Below, piece by piece: positions 15,001-19,585 of a stretch of DNA of 64,000 bases (position 1 is the first letter of the stretch; every line of letters begins with the position of its first letter). Under the pieces are notes generated by a model. It had not been told where the DNA came from, ran no database searches, and saw only the letters and a list, made by a program, of their open reading frames with translations. Source of the DNA: Nocardia asteroides. GTDB taxonomy: Bacteria > Actinomycetota > Actinomycetes > Mycobacteriales > Mycobacteriaceae. The position numbers were made by a program, and so were the translations under genes. Where the stretch lies: positions 4,712,001 to 4,776,000 of the forward strand of contig NZ_CP089214.1 of NCBI RefSeq assembly GCF_021183625.1, read 5' to 3'.

Positions 15001-15750
15001 GCGCTGCGCCGCCGCTTGGCCGGCCCCGAGCGCGCCGAGCTGGACTGGTGGCGCGGCACCCTGGCCGGCCGCCCGGCCGAGCCGCCGATCCCGGCCGGCG
15101 GCCGCCGCCGCATCTCGCTCACCATCACCGCCGACGGCACCGCCGCGGTGGCCGCCGCCGCGGCCGCGCACGGCGCCGAGGTGCTCGACGTGCTGCTCGC
15201 CGCCACCGCGCTCGCCGTGCGCACCGCCGCCGACCAGGCGGTGACCAGGGCCATCGGCCCGGTCGTCCGGCTGCAGGCGGACGGAAGGAGCGCGGGCCGC
15301 ACCGACGGCGTCGCGGGCGCCTTCGACGTCGGCTACCCGCTCCCGCTGCCCCCGGCCACCGTCGACGTGGCCGAGGCGCTGGTCGGCGGCCCGGCCGCGG
15401 GCGAGCTGCTGGAGCGCGTCGCCGCCGCGCGCGCCGCGGTGCCATCCGGCGGCGCGGGCTACTCGGTGCTGCGGCACGTCACCGCCCGCAGGGAGCTGGC
15501 CGCCGCCGCGCAGGGCCGGTACGCGCTGCGCTACCGCGACGTGCGCCCGGCCCGGGTGCTGATCGAGCCCCCGGTCACGGACGTGCTGCTCGACCTGCTG
15601 ATCGACGTCGGCCCGGACGGCCTGCTCGTCCGCTTCGACTACGTCGAGGCGGCGTTCAACCAGGACGAGATCCGGGTCTTCGCCGAGCACTGGGTGCGCG
15701 CGCTCGGCGGGCTGGCCGAGCACGGCTCGCAGCAGCCTGCCGCGCGCTGA
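1..15750 (+). CDS. Multimodular non-ribosomal peptide synthetase, 5' end outside window
   Basis: About 5249 residues are visible and the protein enters inside an adenylation domain (first core motif is the A2-type AAYLPVDPDHP), so the true start lies upstream. Residues count from the ATG at base 4. Order: A1 (TSGSTG near 97, GKLDR near 434), carrier T1 (LGGNS near 480), C1 (HHIAADG near 669), A2 (TSGSTG near 1151), T2 (near 1533), C2 (HHIAADG near 1725), A3 (TSGSTG near 2215), T3 (LGGDS near 2596), epimerase E (HHYVIDG near 2788), C3 (HHLLLDG near 3272, of the type that follows an E domain), A4 (TSGSTG near 3741), T4 (LGGTS near 4124), thioesterase (CIHPMAG near 4277, GWSLGG near 4349). A Pro/Ala-rich repeat linker and a degenerate condensation-like domain follow the TE. 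It should assemble and release a peptide with a D-residue at the third visible module. Approximate ten-residue pocket codes read by eye are DALVLGAVAK, DVWDFILVSK, DAFVLAGVMK and DIWHFAWVVK; only the first resembles a published code (tyrosine). The product is unknown. Confidence 0.97.
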   Translation, partial: AMPRSPESLLAVWAIAKSGAAYLPVDPDHPADRVAHMIGDSGVLLGLTVAGVRDRLPGAAEWLLLDSENTAYSGYPAGAVEQTDRRRPLEPRHPAYVIYTSGSTGVPKGVVVTHAGFARLGAHQREKFGVTPDSRVLHFASPSFDASFLELLITLAGSATAVVVPPTVYGGADLAALLRRERVTHAVFTPTALASMEPDGLDDLRVVLTGGEVLKADLVRRWVQPIGESGFREFYNAYGPTEATVATTVTEQLSGRLVPTVGAAIPGNGVYVLDRRLRPVPDRVVGELYLTGAQLARGYLARPGLTADRFVADPFAADGSRLYRTGDLVRWTRSGDLEFVGRTDTQVKIRGRRIELGEIDAVLAGHDDVDFVATLGLDRPEGGTILAAYVRPIKGRSPAPRELFELAERSLPAYMVPSAITLLDEVPLAPTGKLDRAALPAPVLRGAAYRAPATRLEALVAGVFVELLGAERAGADDDFFALGGNSLSATRLAARLGARLDTTVPARLVFEAPTVAALAARLAEIQGSGARPALTPVPRPERLPLSPAQQRMWFLNQFDTSSPTDTIPVALRLTGAVDVAAIRAAVADVLARHEALRTVYPAVDGAAHQVVLPVAGVLPDLDPRPADPATLPAKLADFANVGIDVTEQPPVRAALYELGPEEFVFALVLHHIAADGASIAPLVRDLSTAYLARTTGREPAWTPLPVQYADYTLWQRELLGAETDPDSLAAAQLTYWQHTLRGIPARLDLPADHPRPTVATGRGARHTFTIPAATYRAVEELARRHNASAFMVTHAAFAVLLARLTGTRDITVGTPVAGRGEAALDDLVGMFVNTLVLRTPIDPAEPFTDLLTRVRETDLAAFANAELPFERLVEVIDPERSAAHHPLFTVALFFQNLDPVALELPGLTVAGLDVDGVRARFDLQLTVTPPREGAAAAEFAYATDLFEPATVAGFADRLLRLLDTLVTRPATAVGDAALLTDAERAAAVWSGPAFQVPGEELLDGYRRAVRTLPAQVAVEYEGRTLTYAEFDAAVNRLARLLIARGAGPETVVALSIRRSPELVIAIYAVLTAGAAFLPLDPEHPAERIGTVLGIAAPVCLLTTAADRVPAPAGLPVLELDGLDSAGFAAEPLAAYERRAPLHPEHPAYVLFTSGSTGQPKGVAVPQRAIHQQISWMLARYPLEPGDRYLQKTATTFDVSLWGWLLPLRAGARLVLASPDGHRDPRYLLDTIAARGITATDFVPSVLTALAAAAGRGSADLASLRELFVIGEALPPQTVAAFAAATPARLHNLYGPTEAAVSITGWTARPGVPVAIGEPQGGSRVYLLDERLHPVPDGVVGELYLAGGQLARGYVGRPDLTADRFVADPFGPAGSRMYRSGDLVRRTASGELEFRGRADFQVKFRGQRVELGEIEAALLAAPEVAQAVVLPVPVAEGEHLVGYLVPADGARLDRDALRTRLLARLPGYLVPAALVELDALPLNSSGKLDRRALPAPEFTARAFTAPSGPVEELVAAAYAEVLETTGVGRDDDFFALGGNSLGAMRVAARIGAALERRVPVALVFELPVVAALAARLTGAPVDDAPALVAAVRPAPVPLSPAQRRMWFLNQFDTAATAYNIPVAVRLRGALDTAALHAALGDVIDRHETLRTRYPDAGSGPEQQILPPGDGIELAIEPVAAAEVTERVAELAATPFDVAAEVPVRVALLAVTDPEHGGPEHVLVVVLHHIAADGWSIRPLTGDLVAAYRARVDGAAPEWAPLPVQYADYALWQRATVGDPDDPDSLGAAQLRYWRDALEGLPAESSLPGDRPRPAQPSLRGGTVAFTVDPSVHRALDELARGTGASLFMTVHTVLAVLLARLGGGDDIAVGTAVAGRGVAELDDVVGMFVNTLVLRSRIDPAEPFAELLARQRETDLAAFAHADVPFEEVVAALQPERALNRSPLFQVALAYQNLPATGFALPGLELTVLDPQLRVERFDLSVAIGAAGPARDAALVGSVGYALDRYAESTVRAFAGRFVRLLAAVAAAPRTPVGDLPLVTEAELGGSSRLGGRPAPDLLTLSDLLTGAAAQAPATVALRAGERGWTYDELQTRSARLARALIDSGIGPGDVVAVGMPRTPESVLAIWAVAQTGAAFVPVDPDYPPERVAFMVTDSGAVLGLTLAAVRDRLPADLPWLALDGRGSDSWINEFGGTPVTDRDRLAPLSPSDIAYVVYTSGSTGAPKGVAVNHLGLAGLVVAQRVALRASGDSRVLHVASPSFDASIFELLLAAGAAATLVIAPRSASSGDELAELLRAEAVSHAVLTPSVLATLDPAALPDLVSLLAAGEASPPELAARWAITLPDGRVRELHNGYGPTEATVMTNSARLQPGAPVTLGETVAGITEWVLDGRLHPVPTGAVGELHIAGAALAESYRNRPGLTAARFVACPWLPGQRMYRTGDLVRRTAAGDLEFLGRNDLQVKIRGLRIEPGELEAVLTAHETVGFAVVQPRRLPGGAVGLVGYVLPAAGHEIGVEQLHAFVTHRLPAHLVPAALVVLESIPLTPGGKLDRAALPAPVPAGGTARPPVDATQARLAEIFGRVLGLEHIGVDDSFFALGGDSISAIQVVGGARAAGLVITAREVFEQRTVAGLARIARTAAHQGSAPAELSGGGIGSMPLLPVLADFLDRGGIVDRFGQFMVLALPPGIDRADLVATLAAVVERHDALRARLRPAPAGWEFETRATDATELVDAAITRLDVPAAAGAAELNRFATVATDTALAELAPAAGRMFAGVWLHRPDDRDALVLAVHHYVIDGVSWRVLLPDLVTAWAQISAGIEVELPPVGTSLRRWAHGLAAAAPGRADELPLWRSILATPDPLLGVRALDPRRDTHAGTGRFEVPVPGPIAAAVLTRLPALYHTGPDTALLTALAMAVRAWRARRGVEAATTVVRLEGHGREEQAVPGADLARTVGWFTTVHPVALDLGAVALGPDYEGGAGAAEAVRAVKENLRAVPDRGIGFGMLRGLDPAGELAEPAHPGQISFNYLGRAGGIAGALTMDWLPTGEFGRIELDPAPELPASGVIEIDAIADDLDGIRLTATFRYVAGILDEADVRDLAEDWLAALESLAGHLDHPAAGGLTPSDVALVAVSQPELDGWRRAGDGLVDVLPVTPLQAGLLVHSAEPGPDYYVMQFALELPADVDLDRLYAAGTALLDRHAVLRTVFAHTADGTPVQLVYERVALPWQHFEPVPDADLPALRAAERAEPMDPGAAPLLRMTLYRTESGRAHLTLTLHHLLLDGWSMPLLVRDLLVLYAGGPELPAPRPYRDHVQWLAERDRGAATAAWAAALDGVEPTLLAPALAAFAGPVRPEQRDEVGTAVVEVDVTRTAVLGALATGTGVTVATVVQAAWALVVGGAVGSDDVVFGAVVSGRPAELAGAEEMVGLFATTVPVRVRTGGPGTVRELLTRLQSEQAALLDHHHLGLADIQRAPAHRNGSADPLFDTLVAVESYPVDTEALRAAAEHATGTPGIGAMDSVTYTHYPITLLVEVGAQLGIRVLFRRDAVEDAVAAVLTQRLRVVLDRISLGPDRRLAALDLLPGPERAVLDALNDGALAPPPGEDTLVSLFRDQVARTPDAPAVTFGAETISYAEFGARVAGYAGALADLGAGPERLVAVALPRSLDLVTAIYAVLETGAAYVPLDPADPAERIDAVLARVRPEFVLGTADFRTGAGTTVVDFAEVRPGIARAYANRPDTLASVVHTSGSTGLPKGVLSTHRQLVNQLRWAQAAHPHDSTDVVLHKTPVTFDIHAWELFWPLQTGARLVIAEPGAHREPALLRALIERAGVTTVHFVPSLLDAYLGLLAETPGEPAALPRRVFAAGEALGRSTVQRFAALLTGELHNWYGPAEATVVTAYRADTDGGTGPVPIGTPVAGTDIHVLDALLRRVPIGAPGELYLAGVQLARGYAGEPGRTAERFVADPFRPGERLYRTGDIVRLGRRGLEYLGRNDFQVKLRGQRVEPGEVEAVLRAHPAVAVAAVTVADGRLVAYPVPVAGQVVDPAELLAFARTRLPGYLVPAAVVPLAELPLTGTGKLDRRALPAPDFAPRTGREPRTRTERLVADAFAAALTGAPAVGADDDFFALGGTSLDAVRVVARLVAETEVPVRVPWLFDGATVADLAGRIDGVRGVPAVPVAHAAGDAQYESGAPITDLDSAAGPDAGEIASTDLDSAAGPGAGEIADLDDGSRLPAPADDMPTAVYQPVTAGKHAAEPAAPADPALAVVLPLRTGDAKQPPLFCIHPMAGLAWCYQPLATRLTPGVPVYGIQSPVLSEPLTGPDAWDGPESLAELAERYVAEIRAVRPEGPYHLLGWSLGGVLAHEVAVRLRAAGQQVGLLALLDADFAFDLTTWRETTVRMLAEIGMHDVDPDRLAELSEEHLAALHRSIPSEMVEVDRIRLRAAYTTAVRSVLLLPRHRPGVFDGTVHYFRAAADDRRDHDVIASWRPHAARILDHEVPVRHEEMTGPTALDTVTPLLDALLTADAPTEIRPLPKHAAPTPEPAVPADQPAAPAPEPAAPADQPAAFAYEPAAPADEPAAPADQPAAFAYEPAVPADEPAASADEPAAPADEPAAPADEPKSAAESAWATTSNDTAASAPTPADESSEVSAQPAEPAWATPSNGTPVPSAEPAPAQTPVEYPWATPSNGTSVPSGTPAPAGTGTEYPWATPSNGVPAAPAPEPSPPWATPSNGVPAAPAPEPSPPWATPSNGVPAGPDPEPSPPWATRSNGVPATPDSPWPTATTPALPPHDEDEAPRHRARQESPNPFGPAVTDPAEPRTQVPTISTSALTTAVLPSRLPITTPTAVNLGLTPQLRAAAVDVPAGTDPAAVRAAVDAVLERHPLLWSRWRQEPGAPGPVFELPPPPERADEPFVHLPLSGDLPPLDRMVAEVSAELDPAAGRNIRFVFAARPDGSATLLLVASALVVDDTTWRILADDLSAAWSGSRHANPPGADDGVTELLTALRRRLAGPERAELDWWRGTLAGRPAEPPIPAGGRRRISLTITADGTAAVAAAAAAHGAEVLDVLLAATALAVRTAADQAVTRAIGPVVRLQADGRSAGRTDGVAGAFDVGYPLPLPPATVDVAEALVGGPAAGELLERVAAARAAVPSGGAGYSVLRHVTARRELAAAAQGRYALRYRDVRPARVLIEPPVTDVLLDLLIDVGPDGLLVRFDYVEAAFNQDEIRVFAEHWVRALGGLAEHGSQQPAAR
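13870..14301 (+). repeat. In-frame WATPSNG tandem repeats in NRPS linker
   Basis: Seven copies of a WATxSN motif begin at 13870, 13960, 14035, 14110, 14167, 14224 and 14281. The last four are spaced exactly 57 nt (19 residues), with near-identical DNA. They are preceded from about 13600 by looser Pro-Ala-Asp-Glu-Pro-Ala repeats. The stretch links the thioesterase to the C-terminal domain and is probably disordered. Confidence 0.9.
14530..15747 (+). other. Degenerate condensation/epimerase-like domain after the NRPS thioesterase
   Basis: This is the C-terminal ~405 residues of the NRPS. The fold signature is of the C/E superfamily: an N-terminal half with LERHPLLWSRWRQE, and a core segment LVASALVVDDTTWRIL that aligns with the E-domain segment VHHYVIDGVSWRVL in the same protein. 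The two histidines are replaced by Ser-Ala and the DG by DD, so the catalytic HHxxxDG motif is gone. A later YSVLRHVT segment matches the E-domain FGMLRGL region. A structural or docking role is inferred; catalysis by the usual mechanism is not expected. Confidence 0.7.
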
Positions 15751-15755
15751 CGGCT

Positions 15756-15787
15756 CGCCGGGCCGGGAACCCGTTCCCGGCCCGGCG
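15756..15787 (+). terminator. Hairpin terminator after the NRPS
   Basis: A perfect 15-bp inverted repeat (15756-15770 with 15773-15787, 2-nt centre) starts 6 nt after the NRPS stop. It has no T-tract, as is common for actinobacterial terminators. Confidence 0.75.
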
Positions 15788-15920
15788 CCGCCGTCGGGCA
15801 TGATGGGGCGAAGTCACAGTAACGTCACGCCGGGCCGCGGCGACTACACAGACCGTAGGGTTCGGGGCGCGTGTCCGCGTCAGGACGTGCCAGTCGACAA
15901 ACCCGAGACGAAGCGAAGGT

Positions 15921-16994
15921 GTGAAATTGATACGTCGTCCCAGCCGGCGCCGCGGTACCCGCGCGGCAGTGATGATCGCGACGACGGCGGTGCTCGGCGG
16001 CCTGCTGTCCGGTCTCGGCGCATCGACGGCGACGGCCGACCCGATCATGGATCAGAAGGCCCTGCTCGGTAACCCGGTCGCGCCGGACGGCTCGAAGATC
16101 GTCAAGGCCGAGTACAAGGATGACCGCAACCTGCGGCTGCACGTGTACTCCGCCGCCATGGACGAGAACATCCTGATCGATGTGCAGCGGCCCGCCGACA
16201 CCTCCGAGCCGCGCCCGACGCTCTACCTGCTCAACGGCGCGGGCGGCGGCGAGGACGACGCCTCCTGGCAGGCCAAGACCGACGCGCTGCAGTTCCTCTC
16301 GGACAAGAACGTGAACGTCATCCAGCCCATCGGCGGCAAGTGGAGCTACTACACCGACTGGATCGCCGACGACCCGGTCCTTGGCCGCAACAAGTGGAAG
16401 ACCTTCTTCACCGAGGAGCTGCCCCCGCTGGTCGACGGCGCGCTCGGCACCAACGGCACGAACGCCATCGCCGGGCTCTCCACCTCGGGCACCACGGTGC
16501 TCGCGCTGCCGATCGCCAAGCCGGGGCTGTACAAGGCGGCGGCCGCCTACAGCGGCTGCGCCATGACCAGTGACCCGGTCGGCTCGGAGTTCGTCCGGCT
16601 CACCGTCGAGGTCTGGGGCGGCGGCGACACCCTGAACATGTGGGGCCCGGAGGGCAGCCCCGAGTGGGCCGCCAACGACCCGTACGTGAACGCCGAGCGG
16701 CTGCGCGGCACCGAGCTCTACCTCTCCACCGGCAGCGGCCTGCCCGGCAGGCACGACACCCTGGACGGCCCCTACGCGCTCCCCGGCTCGTCGGGGCTGG
16801 CCAACCAGCTCGTCGTCGGCGGCGTCATCGAGGCGGGCACCAACTACTGCACGCACAACCTGGCGACCAAGCTGAAGGATCTGGACATCCCGGCCACGGT
16901 CAACTTCCGCCCGGACGGCACCCACTCCTGGGGTTACTGGCGCGATGAGCTGCCCGCCTCCTGGCCGACCCTGGCCCGCGGCCTCGGGCTGTAG
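15921..16994 (+). CDS. Secreted esterase, antigen-85/mycolyltransferase-like
   Basis: 357 aa with GTG start. A basic N-terminus (KLIRRPSRRRGTR), a hydrophobic stretch and an ATADP site at about residue 40 form a clear signal peptide, so the enzyme is exported. The body is an alpha/beta hydrolase of the esterase-D/antigen-85 superfamily. The nucleophile is probably Ser187 in GLSTSG (antigen 85: GLSMxG), and His335 in THSWGYW is the likely catalytic histidine. The family moves mycolic acids onto trehalose or arabinogalactan, or hydrolyses esters. The gene stands alone between two hairpin terminators. Mycolyltransferase activity is inferred from family and host; a general esterase is the alternative. 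Confidence 0.85.
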   Translation: MKLIRRPSRRRGTRAAVMIATTAVLGGLLSGLGASTATADPIMDQKALLGNPVAPDGSKIVKAEYKDDRNLRLHVYSAAMDENILIDVQRPADTSEPRPTLYLLNGAGGGEDDASWQAKTDALQFLSDKNVNVIQPIGGKWSYYTDWIADDPVLGRNKWKTFFTEELPPLVDGALGTNGTNAIAGLSTSGTTVLALPIAKPGLYKAAAAYSGCAMTSDPVGSEFVRLTVEVWGGGDTLNMWGPEGSPEWAANDPYVNAERLRGTELYLSTGSGLPGRHDTLDGPYALPGSSGLANQLVVGGVIEAGTNYCTHNLATKLKDLDIPATVNFRPDGTHSWGYWRDELPASWPTLARGLGL

Positions 16995-17008
16995 CAGCAC
17001 CCGGTGAG

Positions 17009-17036
17009 CGCCCCGGCCGCAGTGGCGGCCGGGGCG
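17009..17036. terminator. Bidirectional terminator between convergent genes
   Basis: A perfect 12-bp inverted repeat (17009-17020 and 17025-17036, loop AGTG) lies between the esterase stop and the stop of the TetR gene on the other strand, so it can serve both. Confidence 0.75.
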
Positions 17037-17040
17037 TTCG

Positions 17041-17595
17041 CTATGTCGGCAGCAGGGCGGTCAGCGCCGCCGCGAGCACGGCGTCGGCGTACTCCTCGGT
17101 GAGCCCGCCGAGCCCGAGCGACCAGCGCATCTGGATCGGCCCGAGCAGCAGGTCCACCGCCAGCTCGACATCCGCATCGGCGGGCAGCGCGCCGGCCAGC
17201 CTGGCGGCGACGGCGGCGCGCTGGGGGTGCAGCAGCCGCTCCCGGTACTCGCGCGCCAGCCCGGCGTCCTGCTGGATCTCCACGTACATGGCGCGCAGGA
17301 ATCCGTCGTGCACCGGGTCGGTGAGCGCGCCGACCGCGCCGCGCAGCAGCGGCCGCAGGTCGGCGCGGAGATCGCCGGTGTCGGGCAGCGCCGCGGCCGC
17401 GTCCCGCTCCAGCAGCGCGTCCAGCACCACCGCGCCCTTGGACGGCCACCACCGGTAGATCGTCTGCTTGCCGACGCCCGCGCGCGCGGCGATGGCCTCG
17501 ATGGTCAGCCGCGGGTAGGGCAGCTCGGCGATGAGTTCGCCGGTCGCGGTGAGGATCGCGGTGCGGGCGCGCTCGCTACGCCGGGATTCGTTCAC
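17041..17595 (-). CDS. TetR-family transcriptional regulator
   Basis: 184 aa, GTG start. The N-terminal helix-turn-helix is typical (IEAIAARAGVGKQTIYRWW, about residues 31-50); the C-terminal half is a ligand-binding domain of the TetR_C class. It is divergent from the SDR gene, and the 106-bp gap holds two copies of a 16-bp near-palindrome. It most likely represses itself and the SDR and is released by an unknown ligand. Confidence 0.92.
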   Translation of the reverse strand: MNESRRSERARTAILTATGELIAELPYPRLTIEAIAARAGVGKQTIYRWWPSKGAVVLDALLERDAAAALPDTGDLRADLRPLLRGAVGALTDPVHDGFLRAMYVEIQQDAGLAREYRERLLHPQRAAVAARLAGALPADADVELAVDLLLGPIQMRWSLGLGGLTEEYADAVLAAALTALLPT

Positions 17596-17614
17596 CGCGC
17601 CAGCTTACTACGAG

Positions 17615-17630
17615 ACGAGACGTATCGTCT
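17615..17630. promoter_or_regulatory. Probable TetR operator, copy 1
   Basis: ACGAGACGTATCGTCT; its core AGACG-TAT-CGTCT is an inverted repeat. It lies 20 bp from the TetR start and matches copy 2 at 14 of 16 bases. Confidence 0.6.
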
Positions 17631-17666
17631 TGACCGGCGAGCTGCGGAGTGTCATCCTCGTACAAG

Positions 17667-17682
17667 ACGAGACGTTGCGTCT
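17667..17682. promoter_or_regulatory. Probable TetR operator, copy 2
   Basis: ACGAGACGTTGCGTCT; the surrounding CGAGACG-TTG-CGTCTCG is a 7-bp-arm palindrome (17668-17684). It lies just upstream of the SDR ribosome-binding site (AGGAGAGG), where a bound repressor would block transcription. Confidence 0.6.
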
Positions 17683-17701
17683 CGGTTAGGAGAGGAACTC
17701 C

Positions 17702-18619
17702 ATGACGCGAACCTGGTTCATCACCGGTGCCAACCGCGGCCTCGGCCGCGCCTTCACCGAGGCGGCGCTCGGCGCGGGGGATCGCGTCGTCGCCACCGCG
17801 CGGGATCCGCGCCGCATGCCGATCGAGCACGAGCGGCTGATCGTCCTTCCGCTCGACGTCAGGGACCGGGCGGCGGTGCTGAGCGCGGCCGATACCGCCG
17901 TCGAGCGGGCGGGCCACGTCGACATCGTCGTCAACAACGCCGGGTACGGCCTGGTCGGCGCGGTGGAGGAGCTGTCGGAGGAGCAGCTGCGGGATCAGCT
18001 GGAGGTCAACTTCTTCGGCGCGCTCTGGGTCTCCCAGGCGTTCGCGCCGCACCTGCGGGCGCGGGGCAGCGGGCACATCGTGCAGATCTCCACCGTCGGC
18101 GCGGCGGGCAGCCTGCCGCTTTTCGGCGCGTACAACGCGGGCAAGTGGGCGCTGGAGGGGTTCAGTGCCGCGCTCGCCGACGAGCTGCGCCCGTTCGGCG
18201 TCCACGTCACGCTGGCCCAGCTCGGCGGTTTCGCCACCGACTGGGCGGGCTCCAGCATGCGCTTCGGCACCCGAATCCCCGCCTACGACAACTGGCGCGA
18301 ACAGATTTTCGGCAGTACGGACTACCCGGCCGAACCCGCCTCCGCCATCCCCGAACCCGCCACCACCCCGGACTCGGCCGAACCCGCCGCTACCTCGGAC
18401 TCCGCCGAGCACGCCCACACCGCACCCGAACCGGTCGAATATGCCGACGCCGCACCGGAACTCGCCGCCCGCGCCCTGCTCGACCTCGTCGCCGAGCCGA
18501 ACCCGCCGCTGCGCCGGATCATCGGCCCCGGCGCTCACCAGATGGTCACCGCGGCACTCGACCAGCGCCGCGCCGACTACGCCCGCGACCCCGAATTCCA
18601 CTGGCCGACAGGTCAATGA
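17702..18619 (+). CDS. Short-chain dehydrogenase/reductase with low-complexity insert
   Basis: 305 aa NAD(P)-dependent classical SDR. Motifs: cofactor-binding TGANRGLG (8-15), NNAGYG (78-83), catalytic Ser130, Tyr144 and Lys148 (YNAGK). The start has a good Shine-Dalgarno. Residues about 209-253 form an Ala/Pro/Glu-rich, repeat-like insertion (EPA, SAEPAA and SAEHAH units) before the last conserved helix (LAARALLDLV), which is unusual. Substrate unknown. The divergent TetR gene and the twin operators suggest repression by that regulator. Confidence 0.92.
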   Translation: MTRTWFITGANRGLGRAFTEAALGAGDRVVATARDPRRMPIEHERLIVLPLDVRDRAAVLSAADTAVERAGHVDIVVNNAGYGLVGAVEELSEEQLRDQLEVNFFGALWVSQAFAPHLRARGSGHIVQISTVGAAGSLPLFGAYNAGKWALEGFSAALADELRPFGVHVTLAQLGGFATDWAGSSMRFGTRIPAYDNWREQIFGSTDYPAEPASAIPEPATTPDSAEPAATSDSAEHAHTAPEPVEYADAAPELAARALLDLVAEPNPPLRRIIGPGAHQMVTAALDQRRADYARDPEFHWPTGQ

Positions 18620-18643
18620 CGCGCGCCCGCGAGACGCCTGGCG

Positions 18644-19453
18644 TCAGTCCGCGAAGACCGGCTTCCGCTTGGTCAGCATGGCCGTCGCCCCCTCGACGAA
18701 GTCCGCCGACTGCAGCAGCTCGATCTGCCCGGACTTCTCCGCGGCGAGCGTGGCCTCCAGCGCGGTCAGGGTGGCGGCGTTCAGCGCCTGCTTGGTGAGC
18801 TCCAGCGCCCGCCGCGGCCCGGCGGCGACCTTCGCCGCCGCGGCCTCCACCGCCGCGTCGAGCGAGGCATCATCGAGCACCTCGGTGAAGAGTCCCGCCG
18901 CGTGCGCCTCGCGGGCGGGCAGCCGCTCGCCGAGCAGCGCCAGCTTCGCGGCGAACGGACGCCCCGCGGCGGCCGCGACGAGCGCCGCCGCGCCGCCGTC
19001 CGGCATCAGCCCGATATTGATGAACGCCAGCAGCAGGTAGGAATCCTCACTCGCGTAGACCAGATCCGCGGCGAGCGCGATCCCCACCCCGACCCCGGCC
19101 GCCGCGCCCCTGATCCGCACGATCACCGGCACCGGCACCGCGACGATCGCCCGCACCAGCCGGTTCGCGGTATCCATCACCTGGTCCGGGGTGATCCCGC
19201 GCTGCGTCTCGGCGCCGGAGGCCGACAGATCGGCCCCGGTGCAGAAGTCGCTCCCCTCGCCGGTCAGCACGATCGCGCGCACCGAGCGGTCGTCGGCGGC
19301 GGCGACGAAAATGTCCCCGAGCGCGACCATGGTGTCGAAGTCGATCGCGTTCTTGCGCTTGGGTTTCGTGATGGTGACGCGCAGGATCTTGCCGTCGCGC
19401 ACGGCCGAGAATCCGGCCGGAGCCGCCGTCTCGACGGAATCGGGGTTGCTCAT
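18644..19453 (-). CDS. Enoyl-CoA hydratase/isomerase family protein
   Basis: 269 aa crotonase-fold protein; start preceded by GGAGACC. The oxyanion-hole region (FCTGADLSASG) and the second core segment (RGAAAGVGVGIALAADLVYASE) are present. The acidic positions of true hydratases are not: the first Glu aligns with a Val/Gly region, and the second is replaced in INIGLMPDGGAA. The GLMPD form resembles isomerases of the PaaG type, so isomerisation rather than hydration is possible. It is divergent from the tandem-TetR regulator, which suggests control by it and a role in breakdown of an acyl-CoA. Confidence 0.9.
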   Translation of the reverse strand: MSNPDSVETAAPAGFSAVRDGKILRVTITKPKRKNAIDFDTMVALGDIFVAAADDRSVRAIVLTGEGSDFCTGADLSASGAETQRGITPDQVMDTANRLVRAIVAVPVPVIVRIRGAAAGVGVGIALAADLVYASEDSYLLLAFINIGLMPDGGAAALVAAAAGRPFAAKLALLGERLPAREAHAAGLFTEVLDDASLDAAVEAAAAKVAAGPRRALELTKQALNAATLTALEATLAAEKSGQIELLQSADFVEGATAMLTKRKPVFAD

Positions 19454-19499
19454 GTCGGTCTCCTGGTAGGAAGTTCAGCGGGCGCCGTGCGATGAATGA

Positions 19500-19528
19500 T
19501 GGTTAACTTTGCGAATTGTGGTTAACTT
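19500..19528. promoter_or_regulatory. Direct repeat TGGTTAACTT, candidate regulator site
   Basis: Two identical 10-mers TGGTTAACTT start at 19500 and 19519 (19-bp spacing), each with the palindromic core GTTAAC. They lie in the 132-bp gap between the divergent enoyl-CoA hydratase-like gene and the tandem-TetR gene. Two equal sites suit a protein with two DNA-binding domains. Confidence 0.5.
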
Positions 19529-19585
19529 AGGTTGACTGGTCCGGCGCTGTCAACAGACGGCGCGCCGGAGGGAACGGAGAGGTGT

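Noticed and set aside
13755..15801. Minus-strand frames of 515 and 625 aa opposite the NRPS tail
   Set aside because: Composition bias and repeat mirror of the WATPSNG DNA; the plus frame is continuous with the NRPS.
15825..17000. 391-aa minus-strand frame opposite the secreted esterase
   Set aside because: Gly/Arg/Val-rich shadow frame typical of GC-rich DNA; the plus strand has a signal peptide and catalytic motifs.
18620..18643. Short GACGC/GCGTC hairpin between the SDR and enoyl-CoA hydratase-like genes as terminator
   Set aside because: Only five base pairs and no T-run; too weak to call.
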